Shown one piece after another: positions 37,655 through 49,479 of a stretch of DNA of 64,000 nucleotides (position 1 is the first letter of the stretch; each line of letters starts with the position of its first letter). Location of the stretch: positions 20,499,009-20,563,008 of the forward strand of contig CM075938.1 of assembly GCA_038030265.1 (NCBI GenBank). Direction: 5' to 3'. A program made the translations under genes and the position numbers. Source of the DNA: Corythucha ciliata (taxonomy: Eukaryota; Arthropoda; Insecta; Hemiptera; Tingidae). A model generated the notes under the pieces. The model ran no database searches, was not told where the DNA came from, and saw only the letters and a list, made by a program, of their open reading frames with translations.

Positions 37655-40600
37655 TGCTTTCACTTTTTTTCTAAACAATGGCCTCCAGGTTTTCATTTAT
37701 GCCGCCGTTATCACGCCAGATCTACATCCTACTTCAATTTCCGTCTAATTCCCGTACCTTGGGGCTGGAAATATTCGTAATTAAATTAGAAAGAGCCTTT
37801 TAGAGTCATTTTTTGCGATGTTGACCTTAATTTTGTGTTTCTGGCCCTAGTGTGCTGCAAGTGGCGATTTCAACCGAAAAGTAGAAATGGGTCTGTTTTT
37901 GGCAACGCTGTAGTCTATTCTCATAAACATTTTATGAGAAACCGAAATTAAAAGTATTGACGGCCAGCAATGAAGCACACTGAATATGCTTTGGTCAGAA
38001 ACAAGCGTTTTTAAAACTTTCGAAGAAGTAAAAGAAGTAAAAAGATCCGAGAGGCTGTAGTGGGCTTCACATCGGTATTTTAAAACAACTTTATGCATAA
38101 AATTTGTAGGAAATTTAATGCTTAACATGTTTTGTAAGTGAAGATTTTCCTCTAAAGCCACTCGTTTTTCGTATATTTAGAAGAAACTACAAGAAGAGCC
38201 AAAAAATCAGGGTTTTCGGGCTGCCAAAAATTGTGCCGAGCATTTCAGATATACAAATTTTGTTTTTTGAACACTTCTGACCTATAATAAAATACAAGAT
38301 GAAACGAAAATAAAAATTGACGTTTTCACGCCAAATCTGTGCATCCTTCCTCAACAACGACAACGAAAGTAAAAATGTTCCAACCAACACGTGAGGGTAA
38401 AAACATGTCCGATAAATAATTGTTTCTCAAAACAAAGACCAAATTTGTGCTTCTCTTACCAAGAAACAGCCAGGTTTTCATTTTCATGCAATTTGTCGAG
38501 AAAAAAAGTGACAGACCGACAGCATGCTGAAAACCTCTTTTTTCAACTTTTCTGAGGATGTACATCATGAATGTGAAGTCAGCTCGGACTCGATTGTTTT
38601 CACGTACACCATACTTACATTCCAGTAGGGAACATGGAAGTAAAAAGGGGCATTTTTTCGGAATTTTCAAGCTTGTGGTCTTTTCAGGAATCGCATTACC
38701 CGTCGAAATAATTGTTGAAACCCAGAACAATTCGGAATAAAAGGAACGTCATGGAATTGAGTAAGTATCGCGTCGTTCATATTGCATGTGACCGACCCTC
38801 CCCCTTCCAACCAAGCAAGTGTCTTGCGAGACTCATACGTGATTCATGCAGCGTGACCAAGACTGAGCCTGCGAGACCAAGACCAAAACTCAATTGTGAA
38901 TGCAAGACCAGCAGGATCAGGACCAGATAGTATTGGTATTGTTTTTCCTTTGCTCACCACTAATTATTACGGATTTCAGCCGTTTGGACGAGAGAAACTT
39001 CGAAAAGAGACTAACCGTGCAATAGGTCATAAGACCTTACGAAGCACCAAAGGGAGCTGAACATTGCTGTCGCTACTATAGCTCTAAAAATGCGAGGAGC
39101 TTAAATCAACCCACGGTGGAGGGATAAGAGGTAGGAGTTGGTTCATTGACGACTCAAGGTGCTTTAATGATTCAAAAAATGATAAATGAAGAAAACCCAT
39201 AGGAAGGGTATAACGACGTACGACTCAAGAGACAAAAAGTCCTCCGCTTCCGCCTCGTAACCTTGATCTCTCCAACTCCCCCCCCCCTTCACCGCCATCA
39301 GGTGGTTTTTGTACGCGAGACTCTCGGCTACGGAATAATTTTTTTTTTTTCGCCTACACTCCACCCCCTCCCACCCTTTTCAAGCTGTCTTTGTCGTCCT
39401 CCCGGAATACTGCTGTACACTCCTTTGGCGCCGAGTCAAACACGCCCAAAGACTCTCTGAACCGAAAAGCTGCTTAGCGAAACAACCACTACAGCAACAC
39501 ACACACACGAAGTTGTTTGTTGTGAAACTTTTTTTTTTTTTTAGTTGTAAAATTCAAGGTGGAAGAAAAATCGATTTTTCATTGTTTCTATTCGCCCATC
39601 GTAAACTTGTCCACTTGTTGGGCAAAGAGTAGGCGGGTGGACGTATAGAGGAGGGGAAAAAAAGGCCAGTGAGTCATCTGAAAGAAGGAAAAAGGGAAAC
39701 CGCTACAAGGCACGTATTGTACGTTGGAGGCCCGTGAGGACAGCATTAGCGTAAAATAGTTGAATAACCTCGTAAATTTTTGCCGTATTTGTCACCCGTA
39801 TAGTTCAGTGAGATATTCGGATGTCCTCCCAATCCAATGGACGAAGGGGAGGGGACAGGGGAGCTATAATATTGGTTGCGCCTCCGGTACATCCTGGGTA
39901 ATCGATCCACGAGAAGTACACCCAAGGGTCAAGTCCGGACCGCTAAGTACAGGGACCTATGCCGAAAGGTTCTCTAGAGATGGTCTTTCACAGCTGTACC
40001 CATCCAGTAATGTTGATGGGCGGGGACATTTTAGAACCAAAAAGACATGTTTTCAAGGATAAATCGCCAGACAAACGACCGCTAAATAGTCGCTTTCTAT
40101 GGTGGCATGCAGGGAGGGACTTTAAGCAGAAGATCGAGTCTTCCGGTTAGCCTATGCTGGGCTACGTCAGACTGGGCATAAACCACCGCAGAGAGCTGAA
40201 TGAGTAGGAGGCTGATTTTCATAATTAGAGACTGGTAATATAAGTGATTTCATTTTAGATTACAGAGTTTTTCCCATGCATTTAGAAACAACCTGTATAG
40301 TTTTTTATCTTAATTGTCATTAGATCGAAGGTTAAATTGATCAAACACCATTCAACCTAATTAATTTATTCAAAGTTTCGCCTTTCTACGACCTCAAGTT
40401 TTATTAGCCCCTTTTTTATTCTCTCTAGCTCTTTCCCTGCTGTACCTTTTTAACCTTAGAAAACCTTTAAGTGTTTTTATTTATATTAAATCGTACATTT
40501 TCGCTTTCCAGCTATTGTTCTTCACATGTAGGAAGCGAAAAAAAGATAGAATAAATCGCGACTCAATGAATAAATCAGTCGAGCAACCCAGAAATCTCAT

Positions 40601-43600
40601 AATATGAAACAAGTTGAATGAAAAGATTAAATAAAAAAAAAACATTTGACATAAGACTTCGTTATTATTTATATATTCCTAAAAAAAAAAAATGAAGAAT
40701 AGGAGGACGGGAAAGCGGCATGGGCGGTGTCGCCGGCGCCAAAGCAAGCGCAGCGGGGTAGAATCCCAAATCGAAATCAGCTCAAAACTATTATTCAGTA
40801 TGAGACAACATTGTTGGAGATGGATGTGTGGGGCGGGGGATTTTTCCTTGAAGATTTTAAAGTAGGAGGAAAACACAAAATCTGTCTCAGTCCCAGGGGG
40901 AGGGGGGAAAGGTTGACAAATCACGGGCTTCTGTCATTTCTCTGCCCCGCACCACTCACCGTGCCGGGGCGGGGATGGGGTGAAATAACAGACAGTACAC
41001 TAAAAAAAATTGGGGTGGGTGTTAACGAGCTGGAGCGACGTGACACCTGAAAAAAGAGTCCCGGAGAGGAGACCCTCATTATCACTTTCGAAGCTTCATG
41101 AGCCCTCTGTTTTTTCCCCCAACCCTTCTTATAAAGGGAGTACTTACAAGGTAATGATTTATTGATAGAAAATGTGTGACGATTAAAATCAATCAATCCG
41201 GATTCTCCCCCCCCCCCTTCCTCGCTTCCAACTCAACACACCACACCAGACATGAAAATGTTTTTTGACGGAGCATTTATGGTAATTTTCAAAGCAGATG
41301 CAATGAGAGAACCTTTGTGGGTGGCCGGGCGCGCCGAAAAAAATATTCAACCCTTTTTTTTCAAAAAGCAAAGAGTGATTTATTGTCTTCGTCACGTATG
41401 AGCCAGACAGACTTATATATATCGTTTTCGTCTTCCTTTAAAGAGAAAAATCTTCTTAAAAGAAGCTCCTGAAGAAGGTGCCTTCTTAGCTTTTTAAATT
41501 ACAATTTCAAGGGTTGTTTTACACACTTGAAGGTTCCTGATTTACGCGCAGCAAAGAAATTGAAAACCCCTCGGGGCACGCGCTGAACTAACTGTTTACG
41601 ACCTAGCGGGGTCGCTATAGCGAGTATTCGATTTGAGAAAAGGAAAGAAAATAAAAAGCTTTTAAATTTTAAGATAACATATTTTTGAACTGAAATAAGT
41701 CCTTGAGATGCAGAATTTGCATGAAAAATGTTCCTCTGTGTTATATAAATCCATTTATCATTTCGTTAATCCTTGGAGATGAGTGCGAGAGAGAGAGAGA
41801 AATTGACGAAAACCAAATAAAATATTGATTTTTTTTTAAGAGTTCAACTGAAACCATTTATCGTGCTTATTGAGATTTTGATGAATGCTTTTCGGCTGGT
41901 TTTTTTTTTATATTTTTTCTCGTTTGAAGAATAGAGTTCTAATAGGAAAATATTCGCTTTCTTCGATCCCTCAAAAGGCGTGACAGACTTTTTTAATTTT
42001 TTTATTTATGTCTTTCGACTGTGCGTGCAGAGCGTTCCAAAGGATTTTTTTTTTTTTTTTTTTTCAAGAATGCCAGAGCGGTTCATTCATTGTTTGAGAG
42101 CGTTGAAAGAGCCTTGGACCCGTGTGTTCCTTGACTTGTTCGGACCAGATTAAAAGGAAATTGACAAGAGGGAAGTGCATCCTTCCAATAAAGTTTTAGG
42201 GGCGACCTCGAGCCTTCCCAATCTTTTTTTGTATTTATGTTTTTTAAAGACGTTTAGGGATTTAAGTTGTTTGGTTCCCATTCAAAGGCAGATAATTGTG
42301 GGCTTGTGAATTTGATACCTTGATAATTTGAGCCCCGCTAGTTAATTTTGTATGGGCTACTATACTGAAGATGAACTGGAAAATTCAGCCCTGTATTTTA
42401 TTTTGTTGTTTGAGAGACAAAATGCTTCACTTATAACAACCAATGTTGTCTTTGAAACTGCCTATTTGGACAACTCGGGCGATATTTCATCTAGAATTGC
42501 ATACAGACGCTTCCTGAGATCGTCACTTGATCGAGGCAGGCGTCTGTGATGCCACATCGATATTCTCTCGTTTACGGACAAGAGATTTTGAAGTTCCATT
42601 ACTCTTTTTTATCCCACAAAGAATGGCGGGGGTGTGATTTCAGGATCCAGAGATCTCATATAAGTTCCAGGGCCACACGTAGATAATGTATTTTTATAGT
42701 GGAACTGGTTCTATTAATCTTTTGTTGACCACCACCACTGCTCTAAAAAATCACAGAGAAATTACAATAACAAAAGAAAATCGCCATAAATAATTCTATA
42801 AGCCACCCCTCTTTTTGACACGTTGCTCAACTATCTTTCTATAAGAAGCTCAGAGAATACTCAGCTCACTCAAACCAAGGAGCGAGAAAAGTGAGCTTTG
42901 AGGATCCCATTTAGCGAGGGGCACGTGTCCCTTTTTTTTCGGATGGCGCAACTTTTCACTCCCCCCTCTCCCGTCCCATCACCCCTTGAATCACGCCACA
43001 TATTGTCCGTTTATTCAAAACTTAATTCTAGTCCGGTTCTTTTTGGTGTTTGTCAATGGGACGCTTTAATATTGAGCAACCCTGAAAACGAAGGGCTTCT
43101 CCATTCAGAGTGGCGCAACAGGCACCAATTTGAGACGGCACTTGACTGTTAAATTGTAGAATTGTAGCTCATGGTGAGAAGCACGAGGTTTAAGGGCTTA
43201 AAAAAAAAAAAAAAAAAAAGTTTTGTTGGTTCTCAGGCTTGAGGAAGGAAGAGTGTGGGTGGTGTGGGTAGAAGAGGGGTTGCCTAAATCGCGGCAATCT
43301 CTTTTTCTCGTTCTTTTCAAAAATCAAAGAACCTCATCTTCAACTCAATTTCCAATCTTCTGTGAGGATGAGGGGCGGGGAGGGGAAGTGCTTTCAGAAT
43401 GAGCGGGTCTTCCGGTAAAAATACTACGGTCTAAGGTCAGATAATGTCGTGAGGGAGAATCTCGGGATAAAGGAAGAAAAAAAAAAAAAGATGGGGCAAT
43501 TTGTTTTATTGACTCTTCTCTCTTGTTCTATCTATTCTCGTCTCCATCCCCCCTCCTCCCTCTTCAGTACTATTCCAATCTCGTCCAATTCACTATTAAG

Positions 43601-45695
43601 ACAAGAATCTCAAGTCAGGAGCCACTTGTCAGTCGCGGTTCCCATGCCTTTGGATACCGCCAAGGGTTACGCGTACAATCAGGCGCCCTGCCCTTCTTTG
43701 CAGGTTACAGCGCGGCTTTTATAGTTGCGATGAAACTGATTGTGGAAAAGAGAATTAGTTGAATTTCATGGGTGATAAAGGGAGAGGATGAAAATGCCAG
43801 GAAGCGAGTAAATCTCACTTTCTCGGTTCGTCAGAAGAACTAAAAATCGATTCTCCATTACTTTTCCGTGAAGGGACCTTTCATTTTTTTAAATTCGCAA
43901 TAATCATAAGGCGGTCCACACAAACCATTAAATCAGCGAATACTCAACGAGATCTTGTCCCATTAGTCTTCTAAGCTTGTCCCATCAATATCTTGTAGAA
44001 ACACAATCTGACCGTTGACAAGTCTTCCGAAATTCTCCTGGCTCATGATATAAGTTTTTTTTTCTTCCTTTCTATCTTCCTAGCCGATCGATCCCTTGTT
44101 TTTTTTTTGCTTCGCGGATCCCCCTCCCCCAATCAAGTCCCCCCCCCCTACCACGTAATTAACCAACCGTATAGCAATAACTACTTAACACCCTCATATT
44201 TTTTTGTTAATGGAGTCTTTTTAATATTGCGAAGTGGTAAGGTAGTGTTATGGTGGGAGGGGGACTGTTTCGCGACTTATTACCCGTTCGAAGTAATTTA
44301 TAATCTGAAACAAGCCTTCGAACTCCACCTACGTATACTTTAGAAACAAACGCTTTCAGGATAGAAGCTAGATGGTGAGTCGGGCCGTCTAATTAATTTG
44401 TGACGAGTTGCAGGCGTTGAGAGGAGGGGATCAGGATGTTTGTGTCATTTTATTGTAATTTTATAGAGTGGAGGAGCGGCTTTCTATTTTTTCTTGTTGT
44501 CATCGAGTTCGTCAAGTTGTAATGCGTGATAGTGCGAACGTTTGGTTTTCGTAACATTTAAAAAAAAAAAAAGTGACTCGTGAGACCGATAAGACGCGGT
44601 TACGATATATCTCGACTCAAACTGTCTGATTGGTTAGGTCGATAGGTCGCCTTTTTAAAAAATGCCTCCCCGTAAATAAAAAAGTGCTAACGAGCTGATA
44701 TAATGCGTGCTCGATGAAGAATTCGCCGAGTCATCATTTTTCTGTTTACATTGTACCGATTGTCTTGTTCTTGTCAAGTACAGATTGTTGCGCATTTATT
44801 ATACGACTCTCATCACCCCCTCTTCCTTCAACATCATCAAGCCTAAAACAACTCAATACTCTCAGTAAAGAGCAGCTTTCTGGAGGGGTTATTATGGCGG
44901 GGATGTTGGTAGGATTTAACTCAAAATTCAATTCGTCGCTTGTAAGTATAGGGTTGCCAAATAGCCAAGGCTCTTCGCCCAGAGATATAAATATTCGGTT
45001 GGGGAGGGGGGATTAAATATGTACGAAACAACCCCTGGGGGCCTATTCTCTAACAACAAAGCAATGTTAATCATGTTCTATTTCATTCATTTGTGTGAAG
45101 AAAATATATGAAATAGACAAGATTCGAAAAACTCATTGTTTTCTTTTTAGAAAAAGGCGCCCAAAGTGCCAATCTTCACTATTTGAACACAAGAGCCGAA
45201 CTGGATTAATTGGACCAAAAGGGCTGAAGTGGTTAGAGGTCCTAAATCGGTCAAGTGGGGCCATTTTTGGCATAAAATTTCTCGAGCGTGGTTTTAGGGC
45301 CAATCTGCAAGTAATCTTCACCCCATCACAAATGTTTTTGTAAATCCAAAAGTCCAAATACTTCGCTCATTCATTTTACACTCATTTGTCGAAACATTCT
45401 GGGGAGTGATGAGTCTTTTTGTTTAGTGCTTCTAGTGGTTAGAGTCTAGTGCAGACCCAGAGGGGGCACGCACCCACCTCTGGGCCATTTCAATTATAGT
45501 CGACAACACTGAAAACTTTGACTCACGATCTGGTGATCCAAAAATGGGCTGTTCTCTTCAAAATAGAATTATGTCATCAAAGTTTGATTTATTAACTCAA
45601 AGAATCGAAATTTCACTCCAAATAAAGTTTACAGCGTGCTGTACTCTAAAATGTAACACACTGACCCAAAAAAAACATTTTGTCCCCTAGAAATG
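37655..45695. other. Unassigned stretch, no gene seen
   Basis: Eight kilobases without a recognisable coding domain. The part at 39.76-40.2 kb is more balanced in composition but matches nothing I know. There are C runs near 39282, 41210 and 44140, a T run at about 42043-42064 and an A run at about 43200-43219. Short GA tracts occur near 41788. Confidence 0.5.
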
Positions 45696-46235
45696 GCTAG
45701 AATTCACTGCTTTCTTCCCATTGAACTCGAATTTCGCGGATTATTGGCACTTGGGCAACCAAATTTCTCGGGTTTTGCTCACTCAAAAAGCCGATTTCGC
45801 GAATCAGCACGTAAGAAACCAATTTCGAGCGGTTGGCTCCTTTAAAAAAAGCCAACTTCACGGATTTCGAAATTTCGTGGGTCTGGCAACTTTTAAAAAT
45901 CAAATTTCGGAGGGTTGGCTCATTATCAAAACGAATTTCGTGGGATTCACTAGCCAAAAAGGAATTAATTTCGGGTTCAGCCAACTCGAAGAGCCAATTT
46001 TAGTTGGTCAGGCTTTTTCAAAAACGGAATTTCTCAATTTTGGCTCTTTAAAAATAAATTTTGCGGGATTGATCCACCCAAGAAAGCGAATAATTTCGCT
46101 GGGTTTGCGCTGTTAAAAAAGCACACACTTAAGTGTGGATTTAGCACATTCAAACCCGAAATTTCGTGGATTTGGCCCTATCAGGTACCATTTTCGTGGA
46201 TTCGGCACTTTCAAAAACGAAATTTTGAGTTGATT
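45696..46235 (+). repeat. Minisatellite family A, array 4
   Basis: Degenerate units of about 30 bp with cores such as caatttcgcgg, ggttggctc and ctttaaaaa. Open frames on both strands here come from the repeat. Confidence 0.85.
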
Positions 46236-46498
46236 CCTATATCTGCTGCTATCTAAGAGGGAGAGAGTGGGTGAGTGAGAGATAAAAAGCTGTCTCAGGA
46301 AAACGCTGCGACTGTGTGCCCCTCATTTATATCCCTTTAAGCATTCCTGCAATTCCTGCAAAATTATGAAATCCTGGCATGACTTTTCCTTTGTTGGTTT
46401 GTGGAAGGGGGGGGTGGGCTTCTTCATGCGCTCTCCCTCTGAATCAGCGCGCCTGGTTGAGTCTTGTGGTTCGAGCGTTAGATGTTCGGAGCTTCGGA

Positions 46499-46539
46499 GC
46501 AGAGAGAGAAATGAAAAAAGCCAAACCCCACCCAGGGCC
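46499..46539 (+). repeat. Direct repeat, copy 1 (partner at 46843-46883)
   Basis: gcagagagag-aatgaa-aaa followed by gccaaaccccacccagggcc. It matches 46843-46883 with two differences, 344 bp apart. The second copy lies inside foldback 3, so the region left of the foldback is partly related to its loop. Confidence 0.9.
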
Positions 46540-46568
46540 ATTTTTTCTCGAAACTCTCGGCGTTTCTC

Positions 46569-46588
46569 CGGTGTGGTAAACCACACCG
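46569..46588. repeat. Palindrome cggtgtggt-aa-accacaccg
   Basis: 9-bp stem with a two-base loop. The right arm with its flank (taaaccacaccgaatt) is repeated directly about 25 bp downstream. Confidence 0.9.
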
Positions 46589-46646
46589 AATTTTGGTGGG
46601 TAAACCACACCGAATTGGATGTTATCAAGATGATGTTAGACAGATA

Positions 46647-46961
46647 CGAGGAATTCTGTCACCAGTATTTTTAATTAAAGATGTATATTAATTAACTCAT
46701 GTCCGGACGACTCGGGAAGGCAAAGCCTAACACAATTCGAGCTTCGAAAAAAAATGGGCTCACCGGCGGGATTGGAACCCGTAACCTCTCGAATGCTAGT
46801 CCAGTGCGCTACCAATCGTGCCACGGTGACGCCTCGGGAGACGCAGAGAGAGGAATGAACAAAGCCAAACCCCACCCAGGGCCTTTGCCTTCCCGAGTCG
46901 TCCGGACTTCAGTTAATTAATTTATACCTTTAATTAAAAATACTGGCGACAGAATTCCTCG
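46647..46961. mobile_element. Foldback element 3 enclosing a tRNA-like sequence
   Basis: 81-bp inverted repeats (46647-46727 and 46881-46961) match at roughly nine positions in ten. Shared blocks are cgaggaattctgtc, ccagtatttttaattaaag, ttaattaact and gtccggacgactcgggaagg. The 153-bp loop contains the tRNA-like sequence and the second copy of the direct repeat at 46843-46883. There is no coding capacity. No clear target-site duplication was found, and the outer boundary may extend a few bases further. Confidence 0.88.
46758..46831 (-). tRNA. tRNA-Ala(AGC)-like sequence, probably a relic or SINE head
   Basis: A 74-nt minus-strand cloverleaf candidate. Five of seven acceptor pairs form (CACC with GGTG plus a T-A). 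The anticodon loop CTAGCAT has T33 and anticodon AGC (complement at 46795-46797), and its stem has one mismatch. The T arm has loop TTCCAAT closed by CGGG/CCCG. The A-box-like tggtagcgcactgg is good. The B box is ggttccaatcc instead of ggttcgaatcc. The two outer acceptor mismatches and the altered B box suggest a tRNA pseudogene or SINE head rather than a working gene. Its position inside a foldback supports that. Confidence 0.55.
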
Positions 46962-47234
46962 ATCGTACCTATCTCAACTTAATGCTCTACAGGGACGCAT
47001 GTTAAGTGGCACTTCATATGATAGTCGCGCGAGAAAAAAAAAAAAATTAAAAGCGTAAAAATTTGGGCTAAAATGGATAAAAAGCGTTCATTCGCACCTA
47101 AAATTGATAAAATCGCTGATTTGTCGCTATAAATGTGTGAATACATCGTTGATTTATTGCTAAATTTAATATTAGCGCTAATTTGCTGCAAAATTGAGAA
47201 AAACTGGGAGCTTGGGAAAAAGCGCTGATTAAAA

Positions 47235-47880
47235 GCTGAAATGGAGAAAAAGCGCTCCTTTAAAGCTCAAATTAAGGAAAAAAGCGCTCATAAGCGTTAA
47301 TTCGCGGCCAAATATGAAAAAACGCAAATGGAGAACTTGCATGAATGTCCGATTTGGGAGAACATGGTGAGAAGGAAATCAATGGTAGTTACAGCCCGTT
47401 TGGTGCATCTGGTGATTTTTAAATAAATTTCAAAGTTCTTCAGGAGGGGATGGACGCTGCGAGGGGAAATGACGTCAATGTTTAGATGTGAAGCATTTGA
47501 GAAATTTTTTGTTGGCAAAATATAATTAAGAAATTAAATTGTTCCAAAGAAAAGATGTTTTACCCCCTCTTCCCCACACCATCCATTCATAAACTATAAT
47601 TTCATTATCTAACCTTTGGCGAAATCAAACCCCCCACTTACAATTTTTGAAAATTCGGTTTGAAAACCCCTATGATTGATTTTAATGTTTAATGTGAGCA
47701 ATTGTCTCGTTGAAAATCTTTCTACAAGAAACACCATTGCTTGAAAAATTTGCAAGTTCCCCATTCATTGCTAAAATTGAGGAAAATCGCTATTTCGACG
47801 CTAATTGTGAATACAACGCTAATAATTCACTGCTCAAATTGTGAAACAGCACGAATTCACTGCTCAAATTGTGAAACATT
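47235..47880 (+). repeat. Tandem segmental duplication, copy A
   Basis: Partner of 47885-48590. The landmark gcgttaattcgcggccaaat is at 47294 here and 47980 there; cttcaggaggggatggacgc and atgacgtcaatgtttagatg occur in both. The copies differ by scattered substitutions and a few short insertions, one about 20 bp near 48055. Confidence 0.93.
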
Positions 47881-47884
47881 CGCC

Positions 47885-48590
47885 GCTAAAATTGAGAAAA
47901 AGCGCTCCTTTAAAGCTCAAATTAAGAAAATACCATACCGTGATTTCTGGAGGCGTTTTCATGGCTAATATTGAAAAAAGCGTTAATTCGCGGCCAAATA
48001 TGAAAAAACGCAAATGGAGAACTTGCATGAATGTCCGATTTGGGAGAAAATTATACCGATGACTTGGCACATGGAGAGAAGGAAATCAATGATAGTTGCA
48101 GCCCGATTGGTGATCTGGTGATTTTTAAATAAATTTCAAAGTTCTTCAGGAGGGGATGGACGCTGCGAGGGGAAATGACGTCAATGTTTAGATGTGAAGC
48201 ATTTGAGAAATTTTTTGTTTGCAAAATATAATTAAGAAATTAAATTGTCCCAAAGAAAATATGTTTTACCCCCTCTTCGCCACACCATCCATTCATTAAC
48301 TATAATTTCATTATCTAACCTTTGACGTAATCAAACCCCCCACTTACAATTTTTAAAAATTCGGTTTGAAACCCCTATGATTGATTTCAATGTTTAATTT
48401 GAGCAATTGTCTCGTTGAAAATCTTTCTACAAGAAACACCATTGCTTGAAAAATTTGCAAGTTCCCCATTCATTGCTAAAATTGAGGAAAATCGCTACTT
48501 CGACGCTAATTGTGAATACAACGCTAATAATTCACTGCTCAAATTGTGAAACAGCACGAATTCACTGCTCAAATTGTGAAACAGCTGACT
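47885..48590 (+). repeat. Tandem segmental duplication, copy B
   Basis: Second copy of the segment at 47235-47880. The offset between landmarks grows from about 650 to 705 bp because copy B has insertions near 47930 and 48055. Confidence 0.93.
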
Positions 48591-49200
48591 AAGTCACTGC
48601 TCAAATTTTGAAACAGCACTAATTCACTTTTAAAATGGAGAAAAACCGCTAATTCACCCCTTAAATGGAGAAAAAGATCCAATATAATCGATAATGTGAA
48701 GAAGTCGCTAATACTCCGCTATACTTGAAAACAATATAGCGCTAACTCGTGATTATAAATAAAAGACACCGTCGATTTACTGCCGAAGTTGAGAAAAGCG
48801 CACATTCGTGGCTAAAAGAGATAAAGTACTTGTTTCACTGCTAAAATTGAGAAAGCGGAAATTTCCGATTTCTGGTGGCAACTTGAAAATTGAGAAAAAA
48901 CGCTAATTCATGGCTAAATGTGAAAAAATTGCTAATTCGCTGCGAAAATTGAGAAAAAGCCTTGAATCCCTGCTAACCTTGGTAAAAAGCATACTAAAAT
49001 TAAATCGTGGCTAAAATTAAAGCGCTAATTCATGGCTAAAATTAAAAAGAATTGCAAATTCACTGCTGAAATTGAGAAATACGCTATTTGGTGGCTAAAT
49101 TATTGGGAGAAAAAGTCTCATTCGTAGATAAAATTGAGAGAACAATTCACGATTTCTGGAGCTAACTTATAGTGACTAAAATTGGGCAAAATCCATATTT

Positions 49201-49444
49201 TAACGCGACGCAAATTTATATTATCAATGAATATAAATTAGCCTTGGATCATTGGGGGGATTTCATGGCCAAATAAGGAATTTCAATGGTTACTTAACAG
49301 TTTAACAGTTTCGTCCCATGTGGGTTATTGAGAGGTAAAATTGGCAATTTTTTGGTCCAAATATCTTGTTTATTGGCGGAAGAAAAATCAATAGTTTAAT
49401 CAATAATGTTAATCAATAATAATAGTTTAAACCTTTTGAATGCC

Positions 49445-49479
<35 letters not shown>

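Larger units (their letters stand above)
47040..49200 (+). repeat. Minisatellite family B, array 3, with internal duplication
   Basis: Units of about 28-31 bp (cgctaattcatggctaaaat, tgagaaaaagc) run from 47.04 to 47.34 kb and from 47.75 to 49.2 kb. They are separated by non-repetitive sequence that is itself duplicated (see the next two entries). Confidence 0.85.

Noticed and set aside
39760..40150. Two overlapping plus-strand open frames of 63-100 residues
   Set aside because: The composition is balanced, but I recognise no domain or splice-site context; left as unassigned.
47235..48590. Assembly duplication
   Set aside because: The two copies differ by many substitutions and several indels, so they are distinct sequences.
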